Positions 23,058 through 34,704 of a stretch of DNA of 64,000 nucleotides are shown piece by piece. Positions within the stretch are counted from its first letter, which is position 1. Every line of letters begins with the position of its first letter. Below the pieces are notes generated by a model that did no database searches, was not told the origin of the DNA, and saw only the letters and a list, made by a program, of their open reading frames with translations. The translations under genes were made by a program, and so were the position numbers. This DNA is from Bidens hawaiensis (taxonomy: Eukaryota > Streptophyta > Magnoliopsida > Asterales > Asteraceae). Where the stretch lies: positions 4,549,001 to 4,613,000 of the forward strand of contig JAIQDT010000027.1 in the NCBI GenBank assembly GCA_021521415.1. The letters are read 5' to 3'.

Positions 23058-25430
23058 TCAACTCTTTTGCCGATTCCGCGCGGCCTTCAGATTGCTCCTA
23101 ATTTCAAGGATTTTGCTGGTCGTTTCCTGGACCAGGTCTGATCTAATAACCTGAGTGTCGCCCACTTCAGTCCAACAGAGTGGTGATCGGCACTTACGAC
23201 CATACAATGCTTCGTAAGGCGCTGCCTTTATACTGCTATGGTAACTATTATTATAGGAAAATTCAACGAGTGGGAGATGTTGATCCCAATTTTCCTTAAA
23301 ATCCAGTACGCATGCACGAAGCAAATCCTCCATGGTTTGGATGGTCCTCTCAGACTGACCATCGGTCTGAGGGTGGTAAGCTGTGCTTAGATCAATACGC
23401 GTTCCCAGCGCTTCTTGCACAGCTTGCCAAAGCTTGGAGGTGAAATGACTATCCCGATCGGAGATGATTGAGATGGGTATCCCATGACGAGACACAATTT
23501 CATTTATATAAATCTGCGCAAGTCTCTCTGTGTTATAATTATTTCTAATTGGGATAAAATGTGCCGATTTGGTTAATCGATCCACGATTATCCAAATTGC
23601 ATCATGTCCTCGGGACGTTTTAGGAAGATGTGTCACAAAATCCATCGTGATTTGCTCCCACTTCCATTCGGGAATTTCCGGTTGTTGTAACATTCCAGAG
23701 GGTTTCTGGTGCTCTGCCTTAACTCTCGCACAAGTCGTACATTTACCGACATACGTTGCGATATCCTTTTTCATACCTGGCCACCAGTAGAACTCCTTCA
23801 CATCCTTGTACATCTTATCCGATCCCGGATGTATGGAATATTTTGATCTATGTGCTTCGTCCATGATTAATTCACGAAGATCATGGAGGGTCGGGATCCA
23901 AATCTGACTTTTGAAATAGAGAATTTCGTCCACGCGCTGTTCGAAATTCTTCTCATTGCCGTAAAGTCCCTCTTTTTCCAATTGTTCCTCGTTCAACGCC
24001 TCACGTTGAGCGACTCGAACCAGGTCCGAAAGGTTCGACTGGACTATCAACCCCAACGCTCGCACTCGCAGTGGCTTAACCCGATCTTTCCTACTCAAGG
24101 CATCGGCTACAACGTTAGCCTTGCCGGGGTGATAACGGATGTCACAGTCATAATCGCTCAACAACTCGACCCATCTTCGTTGCCTCATATTTAGTTCTTT
24201 CTGATCAAATATGTGTTGCAAACTTTTATGATCGGTGAAGATGGTGCACTTTGTACCGTAGAGATAATGTCTCCAGATTTTAAGTGCGAAGATAACCGCT
24301 CCCAGTTCTAAGTCATGAGTAGTGTAATTTTTCTCGTGTACTTTTAACTGTCGGGAAGCATAGGCTATAACCTTATTATTCTGCATCAACACGCATCCTA
24401 ACCCTCTACGAGATGCGTCACAATATGCGACAAAACCATCGTCTCCTTCGGGGAGACTTAAAATCGACGCTTGGCACAATTTTTGCTTTAACGTTTGAAA
24501 CGCCGTTTCCTGCTCTTCTCCCCATTCATACTTTCGATCGTTTTGAGTCAGGAGAGTTAAAGGTTGGGCGATGCTGGAAAAGTTCTCTATAAATCGACGA
24601 TAATATCCAGCTAAGCCTAAGAATTGGCGTATTTCCTTTGGCGTTTTAGGCGCTTGCCAATTCTTAATTGCTTCAATTTTACTCGGATCAACGTGTATTC
24701 CTTGATGGTTTACAACGTGACCGAGGAAATGCACTTCCTGTAACCAGAAGTTACACTTGGAGAATTTTGCATACAACTTCTCCTGATTCAGGAGCTCTAA
24801 AATTATTCTTAGGTGTTGCTCGTGATCCTCTTTACTTCTCGAGTAAATCAAAATATCGTCAATAAACACGATGACGAATTTGTCGAGGTAGGGTTTACAG
24901 ACTCGATTCATGAGGTCCATGAACACTGCCGGCGCATTCGTTAGCCCGAAAGGCATAACTAAGAACTCGTAATGGCCGTAGCGAGTCCGGAATGCGGTTT
25001 TTGGGATATCCTATTCCTGAATTCTAACCTGATGGTATCCCGATCTAAGATCGATTTTTGAGAAATAGCTCGCACCTTGCAGCTGGTCAAACAGATCATC
25101 AATTCGAGGAAGAGGGTACCTATTTTTAATGGTTAACTTGTTCAACTCCCTGTAATCAATGCACATTCTAAGGCTCCCGTCCTTCTTTTTCACGAATAAT
25201 ACAGGTGCACCCCACGGGGAATAGCTAGGACGTATAAATCCTTTATCCAATAATTCTTGCAACTGATTGGATAACTCTTGCATCTCGGATGGTGCAAGTC
25301 GGTAGGGTGCTTTAGCAACAGGGCCAGCTTGAGGTAATAGATCGATTCTGAATTCGACCTGTCGGGTTGGCGGTAATCCAGGAAGTTCTTCTGGGAAAAC
25401 TTGTGGAAATTCGCGTACTACCGGGATACC
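23058..25430 (-). pseudogene. pol: GypA pol: reverse transcriptase, RNase H, integrase
   Basis: RT starts near 25430 ([16 protein letters not shown]) and includes [20 protein letters not shown], the [11 protein letters not shown] segment and the catalytic FIDDIL box in [12 protein letters not shown]. One TAG at 25011-25013 interrupts it in frame (RIQE-stop-DIPKTAF). The frame from 24956 to 23058 then stays open for 632 residues. It holds RNase H ([15 protein letters not shown] to [11 protein letters not shown]), the integrase zinc finger ([18 protein letters not shown]) and the DDE core ([31 protein letters not shown]). It ends early at the C-terminal deletion. The frame is shifted relative to gag/protease at about 25430. 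Confidence 0.92.
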
Positions 25431-27283
25431 ACTCGTTTCTCATCAGAATCTGTGGCCGTCAAGCTTGCTAGATACGCCACGCATCCCTGGCGTATATATT
25501 TTAACACCTTGAGGTGGGATATAAATGGTATCATTGTGCCCGACTTCTCTCCTTGCACTAACACCTCTTCGTCATCCGACACCCGGATCTTGACGATTTT
25601 CTTTTCACAGTTTATTTCTACTTTGTTACGTGATAACCAATCCATTCCCACTATCACGTCAAAACTACCTAATTCTACCGGTAATAAGTCAATCAGGAAG
25701 GATTGATCGTTCAGAATAAAAGGGCAATTCCGAACTATCTGATTAACTATCATGGTTTTACCGTTAGCGACTTCTACGGTATAAGGTTCTATGGGTTCAC
25801 TAATCGGAAGGTTTGCTATCGATAGGAATTTAACAGAAACAAAACTTCTATCGGCGCCTGTATCAAATAATACAGAAGCGTAATGATTAGAGACGAGGAA
25901 TGTACCTGTCACTACGCTGGGGTCCTGGCGTGCTTCGTTCGCCCCCATCACGAATGCTCGGCCTTGCGCCGGATTGGACGACGATGCCTGACCCACAGTT
26001 TGCCTCCCATTTCCTCCCTGGTTCAGCTTCGGACAGTTTCTCTTGAAGTGATCTGTGCCGCCGCATTCAAAGCAAGCACGGCTAGTGGTCATCATTTGGT
26101 TTCCTTGTGGGTTTTGTGGTCGGGCTGGTTGGGTCCTAAATGGCTGCGCACGGATAGGTTGCGGTTGTCGGTTCAGATTGTTCAGGTTTGTCCTACAACT
26201 CGGTGCGTAGTGCCCAATCCTGCCACACCGGTGGCACACCACCTCTTTGCACACGACACCATGGTGGTAACCGCATTTCCCACACTTAGGAAACGTTCCC
26301 TTCTGCGGTTCTTGCCTTCCGCCTGAACTAGTCATGGCGTAGTTCTTGGCAGCGGGCCTAGCACGTTTGTCTTGCTACTTCCCCGGGGTCCTATTATCAT
26401 ACGTACCTCGCTTTCCTCCGGCAGACTCTCCTGCCACCTTTAGTGACCCACTCCTCAGGAAATCGTATGTGACAATACCAGCTTGCGTCACCGCACCCTC
26501 AAACGTCTGGTGTCCCCCAGCGTTGACTATACTCCTTACTACTGGAGTTCTTCCCCATATATAACGCTCCACCCTCTTTGACTCAGGGGTGACCAACCAC
26601 GGCACCAATCGCGACAATTCATTAAATCGGTTCGTATAACCCAAGTGGTCTGCCCCCTGCATCTCCAAGTTCCACAACTCGTTTTCTAACTTCTGTAGTT
26701 CATTTTTCGGGCAAAAATGTTCCAGAACAAGGGCTTTGAGTTCTGTCCAAGTCATGCGGTTTGTCGATACCTGACCGCGAGTTTGCACTATTGTGTTCCA
26801 CCATGTCAAGGCATGGTCCGTGAACGTGCATGTAGCATACTTAACAATGTATTCCTCAGGGCAGTTACTGATGTTCACAACCGACTGTATTTTCTCAATC
26901 CACTTAACCAACCCATTGGGTCCCTCAGACCCGCTAAATTCTAGGGGCTTGCACAACATAAAATCTTTAATTGAACATCCCCTTGTTGCAGGAGTCGGTT
27001 CAGTGCGGTTCGTTTCTACACTGGGTATAGGGCCATTAATTTCTGTAACGACCACACTAGGCGGCGCGTCATTACTCGGAATCGGGTTACCGCTCGGTGG
27101 AGGATTAACATTTTGTTCCCCAGCATTATTGGTGGTCGTTTGATTGCTCGCAGGGTCTGGATTGGTCGTATTGTTAATACTGGCGGCGATGCGCGATACT
27201 ATATCCGGTATCGCCGCCTCTAACTGTCGAGCAATCAGACGACTCACATCCACTTCTGACTGAGCTGACCGTTTAGGTGCCAT
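25418..27283 (-). pseudogene. gag: GypA gag and aspartic protease
   Basis: The start is ATG at 27283 (MAPKRSAQSEVDVSRL). The capsid domain (Retrotrans_gag type) includes LTWWNTIVQTRGQ and FNELSRLVPWLV. A single in-frame TAG at 26375-26377 separates it from zinc knuckles CHRCGRIGHYAPSC and CFECGGTDHFKRNC (26300-26040) and from the protease with its LFDTGADRSFV active site (about 25870-25840) and VIVGMDWLSRN. An additional Cys/His cluster, CGKCGYHHGVVC, precedes the first knuckle. The frame stops at 25418 because of a small indel just before RT. Gag packages the RNA and protease matures the polyprotein. Confidence 0.88.
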
Positions 27284-27650
27284 TCTACACAACATTAAGA
27301 AAAATACATATAATTAATACAAATTCCAATTTCGATACACAACACATATTCCATTCATTAATAAACATTAGTACATTTTACATAATCATCAGTACACATT
27401 ACATTAACGTTAGCCCATAGATTAAGTTTTCGTACATCAGTCCTACACCGGCATCATTTCGACATAACCCGCTATGGGTCAGTGCTTGAAAACATCAAAA
27501 TATCTACAATGGTATCCCCAAAAAAAAGACCCCCTATGGGCTAGTGACTGTACTATAACTACCCAAGATTCACTCTATGTTAGCATCGTCACTAACTGCT
27601 AACACAGAGTATCGAAAAGCGGCCCATGACTACTACCACCCTAACATGAT
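27284..27650 (-). promoter_or_regulatory. GypA region between pre-gag ORF and gag, ending in an acceptor-like site
   Basis: No open frame. On the minus strand it ends with TTTTTCTTAATGTTGTGTAG, one base before the gag ATG, a good plant 3' splice site. Together with the donor-like CAG/GTAAGC at 28274-28266 it would define a 987-base intron (28271-27285). Confidence 0.5.
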
Positions 27651-28265
27651 CTAAACACGGTGGTATACAAACCACACCAACACTGCCACCATCCCCACTA
27701 ACACTGCCATCAAACCCCGGATCCGTGTTTCCATCCGGTCAATCATCCCCTGGGAGTATGCGTCCTCCCTCCTCAGCTGAGCGATCGCATGCTGGCTGTC
27801 CAGAATGCAATCCGCCAAGTGATTCCTCCTCTGAATACCCACTGTCAACGCGGTGGTCTGCTCATTCATCTGCTCGGTGAGCACTCGGAGCCACGCAGCC
27901 TCGGCGGAGGGACGCTCATCCCTCACCGGCCTGGGGGTACCCCACACAGGTGGAGGCACAGGCCCAGGCTAAAGGCGGGAGGACTCGCCCCTGTAGTAAG
28001 TGGATCTGGGTGGGGTAAAGGTAGGTGGGATATACGGGGCACTGATCCGCGCCGTGAGGCGGGGACCGGGTCTGGGAGGGGTAAGGGCGACCTGTGGTGC
28101 GGGTGGGGTGGGGGATCGGGTAACCCTAGCAGGGGAGGACAAGCTAGCACTCCTATGGCTAGCCTCAGTAGGCTCGGTGCTGGAAGCTAAGCGTACACTC
28201 CTAGAGTCCCCGGAACTGGCCTCCTCCGGGTCCTCCTCTACCGATAAACTTCGTGATCTTGACAT
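27651..28265 (-). pseudogene. GypA pre-gag ORF, one in-frame stop
   Basis: The minus-strand frame from ATG at 28265 encodes MSRSRSLSVEEDPEEAS and a Ser/Pro/Arg-rich N-terminal part. It meets one TAG at 27969-27971 and continues in frame to 27651, for about 204 codons in total. The C-terminal part has a predicted coiled coil (NHLADCILDSQHAIAQLRRE) and ends in a hydrophobic stretch, LMAVLVGMVAVLVWFVYHRV, that could be a membrane anchor. I do not recognise the family. Such a reading frame between PBS and gag is not part of the standard gypsy set. GypB has an ORF at the same place with little obvious similarity. The whole ORF lies inside the potential leader intron. Confidence 0.6.
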
Positions 28266-28274
28266 GCTTACCTG
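28266..28274 (-). promoter_or_regulatory. Splice-donor-like site at the pre-gag start
   Basis: On the minus strand CAG/GTAAGC lies directly before the pre-gag ATG, a full match to the plant donor consensus. Use of this site would remove the pre-gag ORF and bring gag close to the 5' end. Confidence 0.5.
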
Positions 28275-28611
28275 TACACAAGTTAGCAAACATATAGTTC
28301 CTTCCATAATGTAAATCATAATTAAATTAATATACACACATTTATACAACCTTGTCACATAAAAATACTATCATATACTTACACATATGTTGCCGATTTT
28401 ACCTATTAATGTTCCCCGTGACTTCCCCTGAATTCCCTCATGCGGACAAGTCTGTTATTATGTTCCGGACCATAATAACTCACTTGTCCATCCAAGTTCA
28501 TCCATATCTCGTCACTATATACTATTAGTTGATATTCAGATCCTATAATACTTGAGCTACTGGTTATATTTTAGGTATCTTTTAAAGACATCCTAATTCA
28601 TTTATAACCAA
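28275..28611 (-). other. GypA leader between PBS and pre-gag ORF
   Basis: About 340 AT-rich bases with no conserved open frame. It is probably the RNA leader with packaging signals, though nothing specific is recognisable. Confidence 0.5.
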
Positions 28612-28625
28612 TGGCTCTGATACCA
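28612..28625 (-). other. GypA primer binding site
   Basis: On the minus strand TGGTATCAGAGCCA lies five bases after the 5' LTR end. It is a perfect complement to the 3' end of plant initiator tRNA-Met. Confidence 0.93.
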
Positions 28626-28630
28626 AGTTC

Positions 28631-31600
28631 TGTAACACCCCGTAACCGCAGCGGAAACGTAAACGGGATGCAACAGACACATCTGATATCAACCGCATTG
28701 CTTATAAAGAAAATACCACTACATTAATTTACATTATATTACATTGTTCCGAGTTTAGTTCCCGTCTAGGCGATAGCACATAAGTTTTACCAACATTACA
28801 TTATCATATTTAATACAAAATGATCACTAAACTTCCACAAATAGCACGCATCATCAAGCATGTAGCACTTACTCCAGTTTGGGAGTACCTAGAAAGCATG
28901 TAAAGAAAACGGGTCAACTACGAATAGTTGGTGAGTTTCAATAATTTAAATAAACAGTGATAAATCATTATGATAATCATATATTAGAGACATCTGGGGA
29001 TACTGTTAACCCAGTACTGTACCCATTCCGGGGGCAATGTTAACCCAGAAACACTTCTAGAGACATCTGGGGACACTGTTAACCCAGTACTGTACCCATT
29101 CCGGGGGCAATGTTAACCCAGAAACACTTCTAGAGACATCTGGGGACACTGTTAACCCAGTACAGTACCCATTCCGGGGGCAATGTTAACCCAGAAACAC
29201 TTTCAGGGACATCTGGGGACACTGTTAACCCAGTAATGTACCCATTCCATATGATTCCCGTACAATCAAATATTTATAAGTACACGCAAATCCATGCATT
29301 CAGTATGTACTTAAACATTTAAACAATAACATGCTTTCCGCCCCGTGAAAATATTTGAAAACAATTCAGAAAAAGGGGCTCGTGAAACTCACCTTATCGT
29401 AGGCAAATTAGTAATACAACACTCCAGCTACTAGTCCAAATCTGTAATACGATCCCTAAGTTCGTTACTATACAATCACTATTAACATAACTTTAACCGT
29501 GTTAACCGGTACATCTGGGGACACAGTTAACCCAGTACTGTACCCGTTCTGGGGGCAATGTTAACCCAGAAACACTTTCACCGGACTCAGATTGTGATAT
29601 CGTATAGAGTTCACTAGTCAGATCTACTATTAGTCATTTTTCCCGTTTTGCGTGCCTAGCACGGTTATCTATTTTTATGTTTCAAAAATGAGTTTGGTCA
29701 CACACGACCCGAAAATAGTTGTTAATTGATAATTTAACTAAGTTGTGAAATTAGGGCTCGGTTTAGATGTCCCGATTGGCCGCGGGACTCGTTTCCGTCA
29801 TTATCGTACCGGAAACTGTTAAATAGGCTAAAAACACTCAGATCATCAAACTTATTTTCGGATGATTCATTTTCACTTGTTTAACTTAATTATATGAAAA
29901 TAGTTCATTTTTAGGGTTTTTATACACCAGTCAGCTCGCTTATGCGAACTTTACCGGTTTACGCGTTTTAAGCTTTAAAAGTTTGTTTTAGCACAAATAA
30001 TTATCCGTTTAGTCTCGGATCTTGAAATTTTGCACAAATCACTTTTTGACAGTGGGGAATTTTATAAAAATATTTCCAGAATTAATTTTTATATTTAACA
30101 TTTATTTATCTATTTTTAAACACCATTTAAACACTAAATATGTCGTAAATACCAAACGATCTTAGAAAAATCCCAAATTTTTCCTGGATGACCCCTGCCA
30201 TCTCCATATTCCCCTGTAATTTTTCCATAACCAAAATCCCTTTTTAAAAGCCATTTGTACTAAAACCGAGCTAGAAAACCCTAGAACTCGTTTAACTGAA
30301 AAGCCTACTTAGACTTCTCCAAATGACCTCAAATTTTGTGTGTGACTTATACATGTTAAAAAAAGCTTATCTGCAATTCTACAGAATTTTTCATGATATT
30401 TAACTATTTTTCACCATTTTTGGCCAAAACCGAGCATTAAATTCACCAAATATTCATCCTTTATCCAAAAATTACCAAAAATTCACAGAACTCGTATTTT
30501 CATGTGTAGATCATCCCTGTAAAATTTCATGACCTAACTTTACACGAAACACAATCTGTCCAAATATACAAACATCACACAAAACCGAACTATCTTGAGT
30601 TTCTAACTTCAAACCGCAAGAATCTCGCTTTCTAGCCCTTGCTAGCAACTAGATACAACACCTACAAGCTCAATAACACCACACCAAGCAAGTTACACCC
30701 ACAATCAAGCTATTTATTTCATGGTTTCGGTTATGCTTTAAAAACAAAGATTTAACCGTAAAAATTCGTTTTTGGTTCGTTTAACTCTTTCTTGGACCAA
30801 GATCCCTTGTATAACCCGTATACATCACTTGATCATGCAAGAATCGGTTCCATCTCGGGTTTTCACCCTTTTTCACTTGGAAACCTCATTTTCTTGAAAG
30901 AGAACTCAAGAAACGAACATAAACACGTACATAACACAATTTTACCTCGGTTTTTCTTGCTAAAAAACTCGGTTTTTGGTTCTTCATCTTGAGAGAATAT
31001 GAATATGGTTGAAGATTTTGTGAAAAAAATAAAATGAAATGTTGTTTGGTGAGGGGAGGTCCGATCGGACCTAAAGGATGGGTGGGGTGGGGCCCACAAC
31101 TTCATTTGTGGCCACATGTTCAGATTCTCGTAATCTGGATAATGTTTTGGATAATCTGGTTCAGTTCGTTTTTCGGTTAAACGTTTAATTCGGCTTAAAA
31201 CGAGGCTAAAATGGTCGTTTTTTCGGCTTAAAAATAAAATTTATATAAAACCGATTTAAAAACTTAAACCATGACATTTATTAACTTAAAAGATCATAGT
31301 ATTAATAATTGTGCATCTTTTTCGGCTTGATCGATCGTCTCTTGCTCGGTTTGGTATTAAAGGTTTCGTTTAACGTACCGACGTACCATTAAATCGAAAT
31401 CCTTTTTCTGTGCTTTAATTTACTTATCCAGAAGCTTTAATACTTCGCAAACATCACTAAATAATATATATTTCGTCTATAATGCAATCCCCGATCGTTC
31501 GGGCTTCAATAACCGTTAATCGGTTAATCGTATTTCCAATACGATTAACTGTATATTCGAGTATAATTCGTACTATGAATCATACATACTTGTATAAACG

Positions 31601-31686
31601 CATCATAATTCACATATTCATTATTAAATAACACATAAATAGTATATACCGGTTAGGGTATACCTGATTTTGCCGGAATCGTTACA
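28631..31686 (-). repeat. GypA 5' LTR
   Basis: 3056 bp, TG...CA, matching 19553-22668 over its whole length with scattered substitutions. It has 3.7 units of the 73-bp repeat (28986-29253) against 4.7 in the partner, and a few short indels, such as extra bases near 31260. Confidence 0.93.
28986..29253. repeat. 73-bp tandem repeat array, 3.7 units, in GypA 5' LTR
   Basis: Units begin at 28986, 29059, 29132 and 29205, with the same GTTAACCCAG core as in the other LTR. One unit fewer than in the partner LTR shows a gain or loss since insertion. Confidence 0.92.
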
Positions 31687-31691
31687 TTGGG
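31687..31691. repeat. Target-site duplication of GypA, right copy (TTGGG)
   Basis: This partner of 19548-19552 marks where CopB sequence resumes. Confidence 0.95.
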
Positions 31692-34300
31692 TAATTTGAA
31701 CTAATGATTTGTTTAAGATAGGATAACCATTGCATAATCTTTGTTGGATGTACATTATGTGAAGTCTGCTTGTTTTTAAATGTGTTATTAATGATCTGAT
31801 TATTCCTTAATATGTTACTTCTGCTTGTGTCAAAACTAAGTTTTTGTGTCAAACTTGTATGCTCAAATGATTATTTTGCAAAAGAACTTTTTTCTAGAAA
31901 ATTATTTTTGACAAAGTGAGCAAGTTGTATGGTGTAGAGACATTATAAGATTATTCTGTACAAGCTTTGTAGAAGCTTAATAGGTTATCAATGAAAATTG
32001 ATCCAACGTTAGGGAAATGATAGTACATTGGTTATTTATGCTGATCATATGAATAGGCTAAAAAGACAATTAGTACAGTCATTAATATGTATGGTTGTTT
32101 TCCATGATATGTAAAAACTGAGGTGATATAAATATAATGAAAATGCTAATCTTAATGTTGAGATATATTGTTGGATACGCATATTCCAAGATACATCTCT
32201 TCAAATGATATGCAGAAAAGTTACTACCCAGTCATACACAAGTCTATTGGTATTTGGTCACCAAAATTGATAAACTTTATACATATAGCAAAGAACAAAT
32301 TTGGTCAAAATTTTTATATTCAGTCACCTTTTGATTGTTGTTCACAAATTTTAATTAAAATGCAAACATGAGGGTTAACTATAGAACTACAGGGGTGGAG
32401 GCAATAATATAAGTCCTTTAAACATTCTGAATGAAAGGCCTGTAAGTCTGTATTTCATGGCATGTAAGTCCAACGTTCAACATCAATAGGTTTGAAAGTT
32501 TTGAAAAGAAAAATTAATTAAATATAATTGTTCTATCATAAAAAGTATTTTGACCAAATATTAGTGGGTTGAAGGCCAAATAAGCTTTGAGAAAAGATAT
32601 GGAGCATCTACAATAAGTGTTATCCATTTTTGCATTATGCTAATTAATTGAACTCTTATGCATATCACCAAAAAGTAATGAAAATCATGCTAAGTCTAGA
32701 CCTGCTATTAACCTGCCTGATATGTCATAATAATGCTGAGAATGAAGTATTGAGAAGTGACTTAACCAATGTAATCCCATGATTGATATCTTTAAAAATA
32801 ATTAGGTGAAAATTAATTGAAATTTGATTTCTTAATGCACCATTTTCTCTTAAACATTGAATTTTAATGATAAAATTGTGTAAAAAATGGTTTAAGACAA
32901 AAAGAGTTGCATTTTAACTTTGAAAAAAGTCTAAATCTGCAAATTCTAGCAAGCTTTAATGATTTCTGCACTATTCTAGCAAACTTAGTGAGAAAAGGAA
33001 GGATTTATAACTGAAATTTGATCTCTTAATGCACCATTTCTCTTAAACATTGAAGTTAAATGATAAAACTGTGTGAAAAATAGTTTATGACAAAAGAGTT
33101 GCAATTTAACCTTGAAAAAGTCTGAATTTGTCAATTCTAGCAAGATTTAATGATTCTTGAACTCTCTAGCAAACTTAGTTGTTCTAGAGGATATTTAGGT
33201 CATTCTAGCAAGCTTTACAATTAAAAATGTCTGAATATGTTAGTTCTAGCAAGTTTTATTAATTTGAATTTTCTACCAAACTTAGTTGTTTAATAGGATG
33301 TTTGACTCATTCGAACAAGCTTTATATTTGAATAAGTTTGAATTTGTTATTTCTAGCAAGCTTTGATGTATTTGATTATTCTAGCAAACTTAGCTGTTTT
33401 GGGTGAATGTTTAAGATATTCGAGCAAGCTTTATTATTATATGTGCTTAAATGAATTATTCATGTATTATCTGAAAGACTTTGATAAATTTAGGATTTCG
33501 AATTAAATTGGATGTTTAGAAAGTGATATATTTGTCTAAGACACTTGATAAATATGTGATACATGCGTGAATATGCTTTACATGTCGGTTTTGAGTAAAC
33601 TTTGTTGTTTTATTTGAAATTTGAATTTGTCTAGCATACTTCATAGTTGTTGGTGTTGTTTACCAAGCGAACTATATGCTTAGAGCACACTTGTAAAATG
33701 TTGGCTCATTCCAAATGTTCTCCTAGCATACTTGTAAACTTTAGAAAATTCCCAGCAAACTTCACTTTTCGGGTACACTTTGTGTTTAGAGCATAGTCTT
33801 ATATCAAAGGATATATAAGTCGCATCTAGCACACTTTGCACTCTTAAAGCTTTTTCGGTCACACTTTTGTTTTGCAGTGTACTTGAATGAATATTTGTTA
33901 CTTTTATAAGTATTTCGTGTAAGGTTTTTGGTATTCATATATTCGAGCAAGGTTGAGAATTAGAAATATCTCTAAGTTATTATTTGTGGATTCTTTGTTG
34001 ATTCCTATCAAGGTTGCCTATTTGATGTATTATACTTGATTATTTGTCTTGTGATTTATTTCTCGAGCAATCCTGTATATTCGACTAAGCTTGCTTCATT
34101 CTATCCACTTAGTGTTTTTTTTAATTACTTTAAATATCTGAATAATTCTGGAATGAGCAAGCTTTGCAAATGGACTTACCTAGCATGGTTTGATAATTAA
34201 ACCTTTCCTAGCAAGATTTGTAAAAATACACTTAATCGAGCAAGCTTTATGCTAAGATATTTAAAAATGAAATTATTGGCACAATTCATGAACAAAACAA
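31692..34300 (+). other. CopB spacer between pol and post-pol ORF
   Basis: About 2.6 kb of AT-rich, non-coding sequence. The first 950 bases align with the CopA and CopD spacers. From about 32940 to 34240 it is dominated by a degenerate short motif (see next entry). There are also two diverged copies of a ~150-bp block at about 32810-32990 and 33000-33170, both with TCTTAATGCACCATTT. Confidence 0.65.
32940..34240 (+). repeat. Interspersed array of (C)TAGCAAGCTT / CGAGCAAGCTT motifs
   Basis: I count about twenty occurrences of a ~12-base motif with core AGCAA(G/A)CTT, often preceded by TCTAG or TCGAG and followed by TA or AG. Spacing is irregular, about 20-100 bases. Examples are near 32947, 32981, 33170, 33205, 33354, 33385, 33421, 33755, 34152 and 34228. 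The same motif is repeated in the U3 part of this family's LTRs (11200-11640 and 54985-55330). It is also seen in the CopD spacer near 52885. Confidence 0.7.
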
Positions 34301-34326
34301 CAAAATGCATTTAAAACTCACTTTCA

Positions 34327-34704
34327 AAAAATATAGAAGAGGAACTTAGTGAAATTTCCACACTTCACTTCTCTCTCTCTTCCCAATATTGCATTATTGC
34401 CGATACTCTCATTCCAGAATATCAATCGCTCTTTCATATTTCCTACCCTAAATTTATCATCCTTCATATTCCGTCTCGGTAAGCATCAATTGATTGTTTT
34501 CCAACACTGATTATACGGGATTAGGCTGTTGATTTTCATCTTAACTAATATCTATGTTTTTGTGTGTAGGTTAACAATTTGTCGAAGAACATGTTCATAA
34601 ATAAAATATTTCTTTTCCTATTTAAAATGTTAGTTATTACATGTCAAAGGTGTGAACTTTATGACTAATTATTACTTAGAATGTGTATTTGGTGTTTGAC
34701 AGTT
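34327..34704 (+). promoter_or_regulatory. Promoter-like and 5'-intron-like region before the CopB post-pol ORF
   Basis: TATAGAAG (34332) lies about 30 bases before a pyrimidine patch CTTCTCTCTCTCTTCCC (34369-34385), the usual plant TATA-to-start spacing. A donor-like CG/GTAAGC follows at 34478-34484, then acceptor-like TTTTTGTGTGTAG (ending 34569) and GGTGTTTGACAG (ending 34702). The second acceptor is two bases before the ATG at 34705. The arrangement resembles the 5' end of a gene with an intron in its leader. Confidence 0.45.

Larger units (their letters stand above)
19553..31686 (-). mobile_element. GypA: nearly complete Ty3/gypsy chromovirus (Tekay/Del-like)
   Basis: 12,134 bp on the minus strand, bounded by LTRs that begin TGTAAC and end GTTACA, with a perfect 5-bp target duplication TTGGG at 19548-19552 and 31687-31691. 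Minus-strand order: 5' LTR (31686-28631), PBS, pre-gag ORF, gag, protease, RT, RNase H, integrase, chromodomain, polypurine tract, 3' LTR (22668-19553). The chromodomain and the wording of pol place it among chromoviruses. It interrupts the CopB spacer just after pol. The two LTRs are very similar over 3 kb, so the insertion is fairly recent, but coding defects suggest it is no longer autonomous. Confidence 0.93.

Noticed and set aside
27789..28190. 133-codon Gly/Arg-rich plus-strand frame over the GypA pre-gag ORF
   Set aside because: GC-rich antisense shadow; the minus-strand frame has the coiled coil, the hydrophobic tail and the right position and orientation.
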